Assembly (NCBI GenBank): GCA_965205685.1
Contig: OZ242174.1
Span: forward strand, 434,001-498,000
DNA from: WTFY01 sp965205685
Lineage (GTDB): Bacteria; Pseudomonadota; Gammaproteobacteria; UBA4575
Direction: 5' to 3'
DNA: 64,000 nt
This document shows, piece by piece, positions 1-7,661 of this stretch; the first letter of the stretch is position 1; each line of letters opens with the position of its first letter. The notes below the pieces were generated by a model. It made no database searches. It worked only from the letters and a program-made list of their open reading frames with translations, and was not told the origin of the DNA. Both the position numbers and the translations under genes were made by a program.

Positions 1-92
1 CACCGTTTGCAAAGCCCCTTTCTCGAGTCGCGGTCAGCGCCTGGAATCCGTCGGCCAACCGTTCGTCGCATGCCCTGCCGGGCACTGCGCGC

Positions 93-533
93 CTACCATG
101 TGGTGTATTTCAGGAATTTTCCGTTCATGGTGATCACGACGCGGTCCCCTTTCGGGTTTTCCTCCTTGTCGATGTCCATGGAAAAGTCGATCGCACTCAT
201 GATGCCATCACCGAATTTCTCACCGATAATCTGCTTGATCGTGTAGGCGTAGACGCCGACGATCTCGTAGAACCGGTACATGACGGGATCCTGGGGAATG
301 AGCGCCTCCCAGGTCTTTTCGGGGAATTCCTGCAGCGCGGCACAGACCTCTTCATCCAGGTCAAGGACTTCACACAGGCTTTTCGCGGCATCCTCCGGCA
401 TGCTGTTCATCCCGTAGCCGGCAGAAGCCACCCATACCTCGCCCATGCCCATCTTGCCGGCGATGGTTTCCCAGGTGAATCCCTTGGCCTTTTTCGCGGC
501 CAGGACCAGGTCAGTCATTTCTTCTTTGGTCAT
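93..533 (-). CDS. cynS: Cyanase (cyanate hydratase)
   Basis: Decomposes cyanate with bicarbonate to ammonia and CO2 in the cytoplasm. The 146-residue protein is slightly shorter than the 156-residue E. coli enzyme but has the same layout: an N-terminal helix-turn-helix-like domain and a C-terminal catalytic domain. The catalytic triad is visible as Arg87 and Glu90 in MYRFYE and Ser113 in GIMSAIDF. It is followed by KFGDG-type dimer sequence and a short tail. The gene lies downstream of the CynR-type regulator on the same strand, 212 bp away, and close to the thiocyanate hydrolase operon. Cyanate is a possible by-product of thiocyanate metabolism, so a detoxification or nitrogen-supply role fits. 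The assignment is firm. Confidence 0.97.
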   Translation of the reverse strand: MTKEEMTDLVLAAKKAKGFTWETIAGKMGMGEVWVASAGYGMNSMPEDAAKSLCEVLDLDEEVCAALQEFPEKTWEALIPQDPVMYRFYEIVGVYAYTIKQIIGEKFGDGIMSAIDFSMDIDKEENPKGDRVVITMNGKFLKYTTW

Positions 534-745
534 TTCAGTTCCTCCGTATAAAACTGTATTGATAATTCAGCAAAAAACGAGCCAACCCGGCGAACCATGG
601 AATTTCACGGACTTGTGGCACCGGGAACGCCGAGCCGACCCAGGTTGTCCCAAAAATGCACCATGAAGGCGCATATTCGCACCAAAACGATGCAACTTCC
701 TTGATCTGCAGGACTTGTGCGGGTTGAAGCCCCAGTCTCAGGGTA

Positions 746-1681
746 TCACCCCGGGCTTTTTCCCTGAAGCATGTTGGACGACCACTCTGCGGCCAGTTCC
801 AGAAAGGCGAGGCATGCCGGGCTTTTGTACCCGCTTTTATGCCAGATCATGCTGACGGTGTGATGCGGCAGTTCGGGCACCACGGCGATGGGATACAGTC
901 CGTCCTGCGTGTTGATGATCGTGTTGGGCAAGACCGTGGCGAGTGAGCCGAGTTCGACCATCTCGATGATCACGGTCAGCGAATTGGTCTCGATCACGTT
1001 GCGGGGTTCGATGCCGCAGTCATGACAGTAGCGGTCGATGTGATGTCGAAGGGCGAAGTCCGTATTGAGCTGAACCAGGGCCTCCTTGCCGAAGTCCTGG
1101 GCACTGATCCGCTTTCTTTTCTGGATACGCCTCGGATGCGTCTCGCCGACGGCGAGATAAAGGGCCTCCTCGAACAGCGTGAATGTTTCGGTATGACTGG
1201 AATTTTCCTCGGAATGGGGCGGCTTGCTGAAGGTGATGCCGATATCGATCCGGGCCTCCGAGATGGCCGGCTCGATATCGTCCTGGGGCATGTCCAGCGT
1301 ACTCAGGGCGATGCCGGGGTACAACCGGTTGTAGCGCGACAGCAGGTCGCAGGTCAGGTAGTCGGTGATCGGGGTCCAGCCCAGTCGCAGGGAGCCGCGG
1401 CTGAGGTCCTGGACATCCTGGATCGCCCGGGTGCCGATGTTCAGTTCCCCCCATGCGCGCCGCGCATGCCGCAGGAAGATTTTTCCGGCATCGGTGAGCT
1501 GTACCGTGCGCCCGGAGCGGTCCAGCAGGGGGGATTGCAGGTATTCTTCCAGCTGCTTGATTTGCTGTGACAGGGTCGGTTGTGAGACATGTAGGGCTTC
1601 GGCCGCGCGCGTGTAACTGCCGTATTCTGCGATCGCAATCAGGTACTGCAGGGAGCGCGGAAAGATGTCCCGTCGGTCCAT
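746..1681 (-). CDS. cynR: CynR-type LysR-family transcriptional regulator
   Basis: LysR-family activator of 311 residues. The N-terminal winged HTH (about residues 8-66) contains the typical GSYTRAAEALHVSQPTLSQQ segment, and the rest is a periplasmic-binding-like effector domain. Many stretches resemble E. coli CynR, for example DRSGRTVQLTDAG and the IETNSL region, so a CynR-type sensor of cyanate or a related pseudohalide is likely. It is transcribed away from scnB, with 193 bp between the two starts, the classic arrangement for a LysR protein controlling its divergent neighbour. It is also upstream of cynS on the same strand. Whether the effector is cyanate or thiocyanate cannot be read from the sequence. 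Confidence 0.85.
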   Translation of the reverse strand: MDRRDIFPRSLQYLIAIAEYGSYTRAAEALHVSQPTLSQQIKQLEEYLQSPLLDRSGRTVQLTDAGKIFLRHARRAWGELNIGTRAIQDVQDLSRGSLRLGWTPITDYLTCDLLSRYNRLYPGIALSTLDMPQDDIEPAISEARIDIGITFSKPPHSEENSSHTETFTLFEEALYLAVGETHPRRIQKRKRISAQDFGKEALVQLNTDFALRHHIDRYCHDCGIEPRNVIETNSLTVIIEMVELGSLATVLPNTIINTQDGLYPIAVVPELPHHTVSMIWHKSGYKSPACLAFLELAAEWSSNMLQGKSPG

Positions 1682-1874
1682 AGCTAATCCCTATGAGTTT
1701 GATAAATATAAAGTCTTGGATTAATAACATAACTCCTTTAGACTTGTCATTATCTCATATTAAGGCCCTATAAAATAAGTATATAAGAGAATACTGAAGT
1801 ATCCTGAATCATCTAGCATGCAAGGCAGCGTGTTTGACATCCAGATATGCAGAAAATAAGAGGAGTTCAAAGTC
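1682..1874. promoter_or_regulatory. Divergent cynR-scnB control region
   Basis: AT-rich 193-bp spacer between the regulator and the thiocyanate hydrolase operon. Several inverted repeats that could be LysR-protein sites are visible: AAGTCT (1711-1716) with AGACTT (1740-1745), TAATCC (1685-1690) with GGATTA (1718-1723), and TATGAG (1692-1697) with CTCATA (1754-1759). A strong Shine-Dalgarno GAGGAG lies just before the scnB ATG. The operator role is inferred from gene arrangement. Confidence 0.55.
1744..1774 (+). promoter_or_regulatory. Possible sigma-70 promoter of the scn operon
   Basis: TTGTCA (1744-1749) and TATAAA (1769-1774) are spaced 19 bp apart, about 100 bp upstream of the scnB start. 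The -35 box abuts the AGACTT half of an inverted repeat, as expected for a LysR-activated promoter. The spacing is wider than ideal, so this is only a candidate. Confidence 0.35.
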
Positions 1875-2306
1875 ATGCCATCTGATACCAGACAAAAAGT
1901 AATGCGGCACATTGACATTGTTGGTCAACTGCAACCAGCTCTGCATCAGCCGCAGCATGCCCCCCTTCCCACAGAGGTCGATAACGCCCACTACAGGGCC
2001 TATATGCGGACTTCGCACGATGTCGGCGGAGAGCCCGATGTGACCATCCAGTGGCACGAAAAAGAAGAGGAGCAGTGGGAGTTGAACACCTACGTGACGT
2101 GCGAGTGCCTGGCATGGCGCGGCGTATGGAATGCCGAGGAAAGACGCCGCAGGCAGAATGTTGACTTGGGGCAGACCCAGTACCTGGGCCTGCCGTACTA
2201 CGGCCGCTGGCTGCTATCTGCCGCAAGGATCATGGTGGACAAGCAGCACATCACGCTCACAGAACTAATGAATAAGATTGAAGAGGTGAAAAACCGCCAT
2301 GAGTAG
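1875..2306 (+). CDS. scnB: Thiocyanate hydrolase beta subunit
   Basis: First gene of the thiocyanate hydrolase operon. The enzyme hydrolyses thiocyanate to carbonyl sulfide and ammonia. The 143-residue product corresponds to the N-terminal half of the nitrile hydratase beta subunit, as in Thiobacillus thioparus SCNase, where nitrile hydratase beta is split into two polypeptides. Recognisable segments include YRAYMRTSHDVGGEPDV and the C-terminal YYGRWLLSAARIMVDK. The ATG has a good GAGGAG ribosome site. It overlaps scnA by 8 nt, implying translational coupling. The gene order beta-alpha-gamma is the same as in T. thioparus. Confidence 0.92.
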   Translation: MPSDTRQKVMRHIDIVGQLQPALHQPQHAPLPTEVDNAHYRAYMRTSHDVGGEPDVTIQWHEKEEEQWELNTYVTCECLAWRGVWNAEERRRRQNVDLGQTQYLGLPYYGRWLLSAARIMVDKQHITLTELMNKIEEVKNRHE

Positions 2307-2652
2307 AGGCCATCACGCTGAGAAAGCTACCGGGAAAGGCGACCCGCAATGTTTCAGAGGCGAGGCGTCGGCACCGAAATTCAAGGTTGGTGACCGTGTC
2401 CGGATCCGGGACTTGCCGGACATCTTCTACACCCGGTGTCAGGTGTATACCCGCGGCGCGGAAGGTGTGGTGGCTGTGGTCACGCACGAAAGCCCGGCCC
2501 CTGAGGATGAGGCTTGGGACAATGTCGACAAGCCCGAGTGGTTCTACATCGTGCGCTTCAAGCAAAAGGAACTCTGGCCCGAGTATCCCGACGTGTACGA
2601 GAACGATACCCTGCAGACGGAATTTTCCGAACGCTGGCTAGAGTCCGCATGA
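2299..2652 (+). CDS. scnA: Thiocyanate hydrolase alpha subunit
   Basis: A 117-residue protein matching the C-terminal half of the nitrile hydratase beta subunit. It has the SH3-like barrel start FKVGDRVRIRDL, a TRCQVYTRGAEGVV segment and YIVRF before an ELWPEY stretch. With scnB and scnC it forms the cobalt-containing heteromeric SCNase. The start overlaps the scnB stop by 8 nt. The first 25 residues are hydrophilic and probably form an arm between subunits. A 49-nt gap separates it from scnC. Confidence 0.92.
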   Translation: MSRGHHAEKATGKGDPQCFRGEASAPKFKVGDRVRIRDLPDIFYTRCQVYTRGAEGVVAVVTHESPAPEDEAWDNVDKPEWFYIVRFKQKELWPEYPDVYENDTLQTEFSERWLESA

Positions 2653-2701
2653 ATCCAACGGGTTGAATCGATCATAAAGAGTTGTATAGAGAGGAATAAT
2701 C

Positions 2702-3394
2702 ATGGCAGAGAAACATAAGCCTGCACCTATGGTAGATGAAGTAAGTGACTTCGAGGTTCTGGAAGTTGCGGTTCGCGAGCTGGCCATTGAAAAGGGTCTG
2801 TTCAGTGCTGAGGATCATCGACGTTTTGCAGAATTTGCGCATAGCATAGGCCCCCTGCCGGCTGGGCGGCTCGTTGCCAAGTCCTGGCTGGACCCCGAGT
2901 TCAAGAAGTTGGCACTGGAGGACGGCTTCACTGCGAGCAAGGAAGTTGGCATAGACTGGCTGAACCCGACGGGATTCGGGACACCCAGCGACTATTGTGA
3001 TTTGCGCGTGCTTGAGAACACCCCGTCCGTGCATCACGTGGTGGTATGCACGTTGTGCTCGTGTTACCCGAGGCCGATCTTGGGCCATTCCCCCGAGTGG
3101 TACAGGACACCCAATTATCGTCGCAGACTGGTGCGCTGGCCGCGTCAGGTGCTGTCAGAGTTTGGTCTGCAGATTCCTGCAGATGTCGAGGTGAGGGTCG
3201 AGGATTCCAACCAGAAGTGCCGTTTCATGGTCATGCCGATGCGCCCCGAAGGTACCGAGGACTGGAGTGAAGACCAGCTCGCTGAAATTGTGACGCGTGA
3301 CTGCATGCTGGGCGTGGCCCTGCCACATCCGGATCGCAAGGCCGATGACAAACGGCCTGTGCACAAGGCAGCCAACCCGGTGCATGGGCACTAA
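2702..3394 (+). CDS. scnC: Thiocyanate hydrolase gamma subunit (Co-binding catalytic)
   Basis: Catalytic subunit, 230 residues, homologous to the nitrile hydratase alpha subunit. It carries the metal-binding claw VCTLCSC, with Cys116, Cys119 and Cys121. In characterised SCNase these cysteines hold a non-corrin Co(III) ion, two of them being oxidised after translation. The T in CTLCSC is the residue seen in cobalt-type enzymes of this superfamily, whereas iron-type nitrile hydratases have CSLCSC. Downstream YPRPILGHSPEWYR is also typical. The start has a good AGAGAGGA ribosome site. The cobalt requirement gives context to cbtB at the end of the operon. Confidence 0.95.
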   Translation: MAEKHKPAPMVDEVSDFEVLEVAVRELAIEKGLFSAEDHRRFAEFAHSIGPLPAGRLVAKSWLDPEFKKLALEDGFTASKEVGIDWLNPTGFGTPSDYCDLRVLENTPSVHHVVVCTLCSCYPRPILGHSPEWYRTPNYRRRLVRWPRQVLSEFGLQIPADVEVRVEDSNQKCRFMVMPMRPEGTEDWSEDQLAEIVTRDCMLGVALPHPDRKADDKRPVHKAANPVHGH

Positions 3395-3406
3395 AGCGGC
3401 AACGTG

Positions 3407-3793
3407 ATGAGTGGCCAGGACAAAAATGCTGGGACTGGCCCGGTAAACCAGGAACCGGATTTTTCTTCGGTTTCATTGCTGGAGAAGGTTCGCGAGAAAG
3501 GAAAGGTCTGGGAGGATTTGGCCAGACAGTACGGCGTGGATAATCCTGAGCCCCCCTGGAAGATCAATCTGGACTCCACCTGCGAGGCACTTTCCGCTGA
3601 GCAGTGTACGCTTCCTGTACTGGAGCGCAGGAACGAGGAGGATGTGCTCTCCGAGAGCCTGTATCAGGATGTTCCTTATCCGGAGCGACAGTTGCTGGCA
3701 CTTGCCCATTCGATGATTGAACGCGGATTAATTGATGAGGATGAACTGGCACTTCGCATGAAGTTTGTCAGCAAGCGTCTCAACAGTGCATGA
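3407..3793 (+). CDS. Thiocyanate hydrolase activator, P15K-like
   Basis: A 128-residue protein directly after scnC. Its C-terminal part, from about residue 88 (PERQLLALAHSMIERGLIDE), looks like the helical N-terminal region of nitrile hydratase beta subunits and of the small activators that insert cobalt into these enzymes. T. thioparus has such an activator, P15K, downstream of its scn genes, and functional SCNase expression depends on it. The role here would be delivery of cobalt to, or maturation of, the gamma subunit. The start could be the GTG at 3404 or the ATG at 3407. Confidence 0.75.
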   Translation: MSGQDKNAGTGPVNQEPDFSSVSLLEKVREKGKVWEDLARQYGVDNPEPPWKINLDSTCEALSAEQCTLPVLERRNEEDVLSESLYQDVPYPERQLLALAHSMIERGLIDEDELALRMKFVSKRLNSA

Positions 3794-3825
3794 CCGATAG
3801 ACGCTGAAACTAAGGACGATACTCG

Positions 3826-4188
3826 ATGGCAAACATATTTATGAAGTCTTCATGGGGAAGCGATGACCCGACACGGGCGGCAATGGTTTTTGGGCATGCG
3901 AATGCCTTGGCAGGCGCAGGTCATGAAGTGCGGATATTTTTACTCGGTGAGGCCGTTTGTCTGGCACGTCCTGTGGTTCGCGAGAACATGGTGCCACTGG
4001 GCTGGCCGTCAGTCGCCGAGCAGTGGGATGAAGCGATCGGGAACGGCGTACGCATTGAATGCTGCGGTGCATGTTCCAGGGCCCGAGGCGTGAGTGAAGA
4101 AGATATGGCGAAAGCTGGAGCTCAGCCTGGTAACCCCACCACCTTCGTGGAAAGTGTGGAATGGTCTGACAAGATCATTGCGGAATGA
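3826..4188 (+). CDS. DsrE-family protein
   Basis: A 120-residue cytoplasmic protein with the DsrE/DsrF-like fold signature: an N-terminal beta strand (ANIFMKSSWG), a helix with DPTRAAMVFGHANALA, a VRIFLLGEAV strand, and a cysteine cluster near the end (Cys79, Cys80, Cys83 in ECCGACSRARG). DsrE-like proteins often carry or transfer sulfane sulfur or act in sulfur-related enzyme partnerships. Its position between the SCNase activator and the transporter suggests sulfur handling linked to thiocyanate breakdown, or help for enzyme maturation. Neither role can be decided from sequence. Ribosome site AAGGA precedes the ATG. Confidence 0.8.
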   Translation: MANIFMKSSWGSDDPTRAAMVFGHANALAGAGHEVRIFLLGEAVCLARPVVRENMVPLGWPSVAEQWDEAIGNGVRIECCGACSRARGVSEEDMAKAGAQPGNPTTFVESVEWSDKIIAE

Positions 4189-4317
4189 AAGAGGACAGTG
4201 GCCTGAATAGACCTGATTCGACCCTTGCCTGATTTTTTTGTGCAGTGTATGTGTGTAAAACAGATGAACCGGCAAGACAGAGAAGATGAAGACCGGACGT
4301 AGAGGCAGAAAACATAT

Positions 4318-5148
4318 ATGGAAAGACGCACCGGCGTACGCATCGATATTGGCGACCTTACCCATCGCTATACTGCGAAAACCCCGCTTACCTTTGAGAA
4401 AGTCAATATCAAGGCGGAACCCGGCGAGGCACTGGTTATCATTGGCCGCTCCGGTTGCGGGAAATCAACGCTTTTGCATATCCTGGCCGGCCTGCTGGAG
4501 AAAACCAGCGGCATTGTACAGCTTGACGGAAAAGATGTTACGGAGCCTTCCTCACATTGGATAATGATGTTTCAGGCACCGCATCTTTTTCCCTGGATGA
4601 CGGTAGAGCAGAATGTAGGCACTGGCTTGCGCTTTGCGCGTTGGCCGGAGGAGAAAATGAAAAAGCGGGTGGCCGAGGTGATTAATCTGGTACATCTTGA
4701 TGAATTTGCGCAGAACAATACGCAAGACCTCTCCGGGGGTCAGCAACAGCGTGTTGCGCTTGCCCGCTCTTTGGTGATGGAACCCGATCTGTTGCTGCTG
4801 GATGAGCCTTTTTCGGCACTGGATGCATTCACGCGGGCAACACTGCAAAAAGATGTAAGGGCGATCTCGAAACAGTTGGGGTTTAATCTGGTGATGGTTA
4901 CCCACGATATTGATGAGGCAGTCATCATGGCCGATCGTGCATTGGTCATGGCGGGTTCGCCTGGTGAGATTGTCCATGATTTCAAGGTGGATCTGGAAGA
5001 TCCACGAGAAAGACAGGACCCCGAGGTTCAGGCAATGCGTGCGAACCTGATGGAAATATTTCATCAGGCGGCAGGTGTGCCTGTTGACAGTTCCAATGAG
5101 GAAGGAGACGATGCCAGTCAACAGGATGTTGAACTGGTAGGAAACTAG
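4318..5148 (+). CDS. ABC transporter ATP-binding protein (nitrate/cyanate/sulfonate-type importer)
   Basis: ATPase of an importer of the NrtD/SsuB/CynD group, 276 residues. Visible motifs are Walker A GRSGCGKST (residues 43-51), the signature LSGGQQQR, Walker B LLLLDEPFSALD and the switch-histidine VTHD. A Q-loop (MMFQAPHLFPWMT) is present. The acidic C-terminal extension of about 50 residues is a little longer than usual. It precedes genes for a Tat-exported binding protein and a permease. Placement in the scn operon makes thiocyanate the likely substrate, with cyanate as the alternative. Confidence 0.9.
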   Translation: MERRTGVRIDIGDLTHRYTAKTPLTFEKVNIKAEPGEALVIIGRSGCGKSTLLHILAGLLEKTSGIVQLDGKDVTEPSSHWIMMFQAPHLFPWMTVEQNVGTGLRFARWPEEKMKKRVAEVINLVHLDEFAQNNTQDLSGGQQQRVALARSLVMEPDLLLLDEPFSALDAFTRATLQKDVRAISKQLGFNLVMVTHDIDEAVIMADRALVMAGSPGEIVHDFKVDLEDPRERQDPEVQAMRANLMEIFHQAAGVPVDSSNEEGDDASQQDVELVGN

Positions 5149-5155
5149 AATAAAT

Positions 5156-5176
5156 ATCTGAAAGTGCACTTCAGAT
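5156..5176 (+). promoter_or_regulatory. Hairpin between ATPase and binding-protein genes
   Basis: A 7-bp perfect stem, ATCTGAA (5156-5162) with TTCAGAT (5170-5176), around a 7-nt loop that itself contains GTGCAC. It sits in the 67-bp spacer just upstream of the binding-protein gene and has no T-run. It could be an mRNA-stability element or a protein site. The function is unknown. Confidence 0.4.
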
Positions 5177-5215
5177 CCTATTAACTACGAGAGTAACGAT
5201 TAGAGGAATTCCGAC

Positions 5216-6508
5216 ATGAAGAAAATTTACGAAAAGCATGGCGACGGGATACAGACCGATGATCCCAGGCTCGCCATAGAGTACGACCCGCTCTTCAAGG
5301 GGGCGCTGGGTACCGGTATCAACCGGCGTGAATTGCTGCAGGTAGGAGGCCTGGCTGCCTTGGGAGGTGGAGCCGGTGCCTTGCCGATGCCCACATTCGC
5401 CAAGAAAAAGTGGGACCCGGTCATCAAGATCGGGTACATCCCCATCACGGATGCAGCCGCGCTCCTGATCGCCCACGACTTGGGCTATTTCAAGGATGAG
5501 GGCATCGATTCTGTGAAGCCGACACTGATTCGTGGCTGGTCGCCACTGGTGGAAGCCTTTGCAGCGCACCGCTTCAACCTGACGCATATGCTGATACCGA
5601 TTCCGGTATGGATGCGCTACAACAACAAGTACCCGATCAAGGTCACAGCTTGGGACCACACCAACGGCTCTGCTGTTCTGGTGGGCAAGAAGAGCGGCAT
5701 CAACGAGCCCAAGGACTTTGGAGGCAAGCAGTTCGCTGTACCGTACTGGTACTCAATCCACAATATTGTTTCTCAAAGGATCATGAAGGCAGCTGGCATC
5801 AAGCCGGTTATCAGGCCGCAGTCCGCGAAGCTGGCGGATGACGAGTGCAACTTCCTTGTCCTTGCGCCGCCCTCCATGCCGCCTGCGCTGGCTGCTGGAA
5901 CCATCGATGGTTACTGTGTGGCTGAGCCTTTCAACGCTTTGGGTGAGCTCAAGGCTGGCGGAAAAGTGCTGCGCTTCACTGGTGATGCCTGGAAAGGACA
6001 CCCCTGCTGCGTCGTCGTGATGCACGAGGAAGACGCCATGGATCCGGACCGTGCTGCTTGGGCCCAAGGGGTACACAACGCGGTAGTCAGGGCGCAGATC
6101 ACGCTCGCAGAGAACAGGGAGTCCATGTCTGAGCTGCTTTCACGTGACGGCAAGGGTTACCTGCCGGTGCCGAAACAAGTCGTGAAACGGGCGATGATGT
6201 TCTACGACCCCGCCTACTACAAAAACCCGCTTGCGATCAAGCATCCGGACTGGGGACAGAACAGGATTGACTTCCAGGCATGGCCGTATCGCTCGGCCAC
6301 GGAACTCGTGGTCAGTGACCTGAAGGAGACTGTGGTCACAGGTGATGCGCGATTCCTGGAGACGCTAACTCCGCAGCATGTATCCGATGATCTGGTCAAT
6401 TATGACTACGTGAAGAATGCGTTGGAAGCTAATCCGAAATGGAGAAATGATGCGAGTGTGCCGCAGGAAGGCGATCCGTACATTCGATCCGAGGTGTTCG
6501 TACTTTGA
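5216..6508 (+). CDS. Tat-exported ABC transporter substrate-binding protein (NrtA/SsuA-like)
   Basis: A 430-residue binding protein of the nitrate/sulfonate/taurine superfamily. An unusually long N-terminal region leads into a twin-arginine signal (NRRELLQVGGLAALGGG, about residues 38-54), so it is probably exported folded. The mature part starts with VIKIGYIPITDAAALLIAHDLGYF, typical for this family. It contains LRFTGDAWKGHPCCV, a segment also seen in nitrate- and bicarbonate-binding CmpA/NrtA proteins. It is flanked by its ATPase and permease genes. The operon context points to thiocyanate or cyanate as ligand, which is an inference. Confidence 0.88.
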   Translation: MKKIYEKHGDGIQTDDPRLAIEYDPLFKGALGTGINRRELLQVGGLAALGGGAGALPMPTFAKKKWDPVIKIGYIPITDAAALLIAHDLGYFKDEGIDSVKPTLIRGWSPLVEAFAAHRFNLTHMLIPIPVWMRYNNKYPIKVTAWDHTNGSAVLVGKKSGINEPKDFGGKQFAVPYWYSIHNIVSQRIMKAAGIKPVIRPQSAKLADDECNFLVLAPPSMPPALAAGTIDGYCVAEPFNALGELKAGGKVLRFTGDAWKGHPCCVVVMHEEDAMDPDRAAWAQGVHNAVVRAQITLAENRESMSELLSRDGKGYLPVPKQVVKRAMMFYDPAYYKNPLAIKHPDWGQNRIDFQAWPYRSATELVVSDLKETVVTGDARFLETLTPQHVSDDLVNYDYVKNALEANPKWRNDASVPQEGDPYIRSEVFVL

Positions 6509-7353
6509 GTAACGGCAAAGTGGATGTGGTGGATGTCGATGCGGATTCTTCCGCAGCGGCACTGAAGGCTGCACAAAACAGGAAAAAAGCCAAGTCGATG
6601 GGCAAGAGCCTGTTCAACTGGGCTGCCGGCCTGGCGATCCTTTTTGCGCTTTGGTGGTTGGGTGGGTATCTCATCTACCTCAACCCCGATACCACGAACT
6701 TCAGTGACTTCGGACCGATCCCGACGTTCAAGGCATTTCCGGAGCTGTTTGCGATTGGCAAGATCCAGGCAGCGGTCTTTACCAGTGGCTATCGTCTGGG
6801 GGCAGGGCTGCTCATTGCGATTGTCGTTGGGATACCCATCGGAATCCTGCTTGGGCGCAGCGTGGTCTTTCGTGAGCTCAGCAATTCGCCATTTCAGTTG
6901 ATCCGTATGATCAGCCCGCTTTCCTGGGAGCCCATCGCCGTGATCGTGTTTGCCACCTGGAACGGGGCAATCGTATTCCTGATCGCGGTCGCCGCGATCT
7001 GGCCCGTCGTCTTTGCTACGGCAGCCGGCCTGGCGAAGGTGGACCCTGCCTGGTTCAAGGTGGCCCGCAACCTGGGTGCCAAGCCCTGGCACATGGTGAC
7101 GGAAATTATCCTGCCAGCCATCATGTTCGATATCCTGACGGGCGTACGGCTCGCGCTGGGTGTCGGATGGATTGTGCTGGTACCGGCAGAGTTTCTCGGG
7201 GTGACCTCGGGACTTGGCTATTCCATTGCGGATGCCAGGGAGACGCTCTCGTATGACCACTTGACGGCGATGGTACTGACTATCGGGATCATGGGCTACA
7301 TACTTGACAGCTCCTGCGCGATGATGATCAAGAAGTACAGCTGGCACCATTGA
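6505..7353 (+). CDS. ABC transporter permease (NrtB/SsuC/CynB-like)
   Basis: Inner-membrane permease, 282 residues, with a cytosolic N-terminus followed by a first membrane segment (AAGLAILFALWWLGGYLIYL) and about five more. The EAA-like loop in this family is visible near KVARNLGAKPWHMVTEIILP. The start is a TTG that overlaps the stop of the binding-protein gene by 4 nt (TTGA), a sign of translational coupling. With the two preceding genes it forms a complete importer. Confidence 0.9.
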   Translation: MSNGKVDVVDVDADSSAAALKAAQNRKKAKSMGKSLFNWAAGLAILFALWWLGGYLIYLNPDTTNFSDFGPIPTFKAFPELFAIGKIQAAVFTSGYRLGAGLLIAIVVGIPIGILLGRSVVFRELSNSPFQLIRMISPLSWEPIAVIVFATWNGAIVFLIAVAAIWPVVFATAAGLAKVDPAWFKVARNLGAKPWHMVTEIILPAIMFDILTGVRLALGVGWIVLVPAEFLGVTSGLGYSIADARETLSYDHLTAMVLTIGIMGYILDSSCAMMIKKYSWHH

Positions 7354-7421
7354 AGATAAGCAAATACCGAACGAACACAGACTAATTTGCTGCATTAACT
7401 AAATCGAGGAAAAAGATAACT

Positions 7422-7616
7422 ATGCAAAATCAGATAGCAACCAGAGCAAAACTGCATGATGGAACGATTTCGAAGGCAACATGGCGTCCCTTACAGATTG
7501 CCACTGCCTTTTTGTTGGGTGCCGTAATTTTGTACGGTGTGGGCTTTGCAAATTCGGCTGCAGTGCACAACGCGGCCCATGATGTTCGCCATACCCAAGT
7601 TTTCCCTTGCCACTAG
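7422..7616 (+). CDS. cbtB: CbtB-like cobalt transporter subunit
   Basis: A 64-residue protein with one membrane helix (about residues 24-43, IATAFLLGAVILYGVGFANS) and the C-terminal metal-binding-like motif HNAAHDVRHTQVFPCH. That motif is characteristic of the CbtB family, which is predicted to transport cobalt together with CbtA and is usually found next to cobalamin riboswitches. Here it ends the thiocyanate hydrolase operon, no cbtA follows, and the 68-bp upstream spacer has no room for a riboswitch. Since SCNase needs non-corrin cobalt, a dedicated cobalt-supply role is a reasonable inference. Ribosome site GAGGAAAAAG precedes the ATG. Confidence 0.85.
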   Translation: MQNQIATRAKLHDGTISKATWRPLQIATAFLLGAVILYGVGFANSAAVHNAAHDVRHTQVFPCH

Positions 7617-7661
7617 GCATTTGGGAAACCTCACAGGAAACTGCTGAGAATTCCTCTCGAT

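Noticed and set aside
1022..1570. 182-codon plus-strand frame inside cynR
   Set aside because: Mirror frame of the LysR-family gene; the opposite strand has full family motifs.
7354..7421. Cobalamin riboswitch upstream of cbtB
   Set aside because: Such riboswitches need about 200 nt; only 68 bp are available and no B12-box sequence is visible.
93..7616. Cyanate-forming thiocyanate dehydrogenase pathway
   Set aside because: The presence of cyanase could suggest it, but the genes seen are the cobalt thiocyanate hydrolase type; no copper thiocyanate dehydrogenase gene is in the window.
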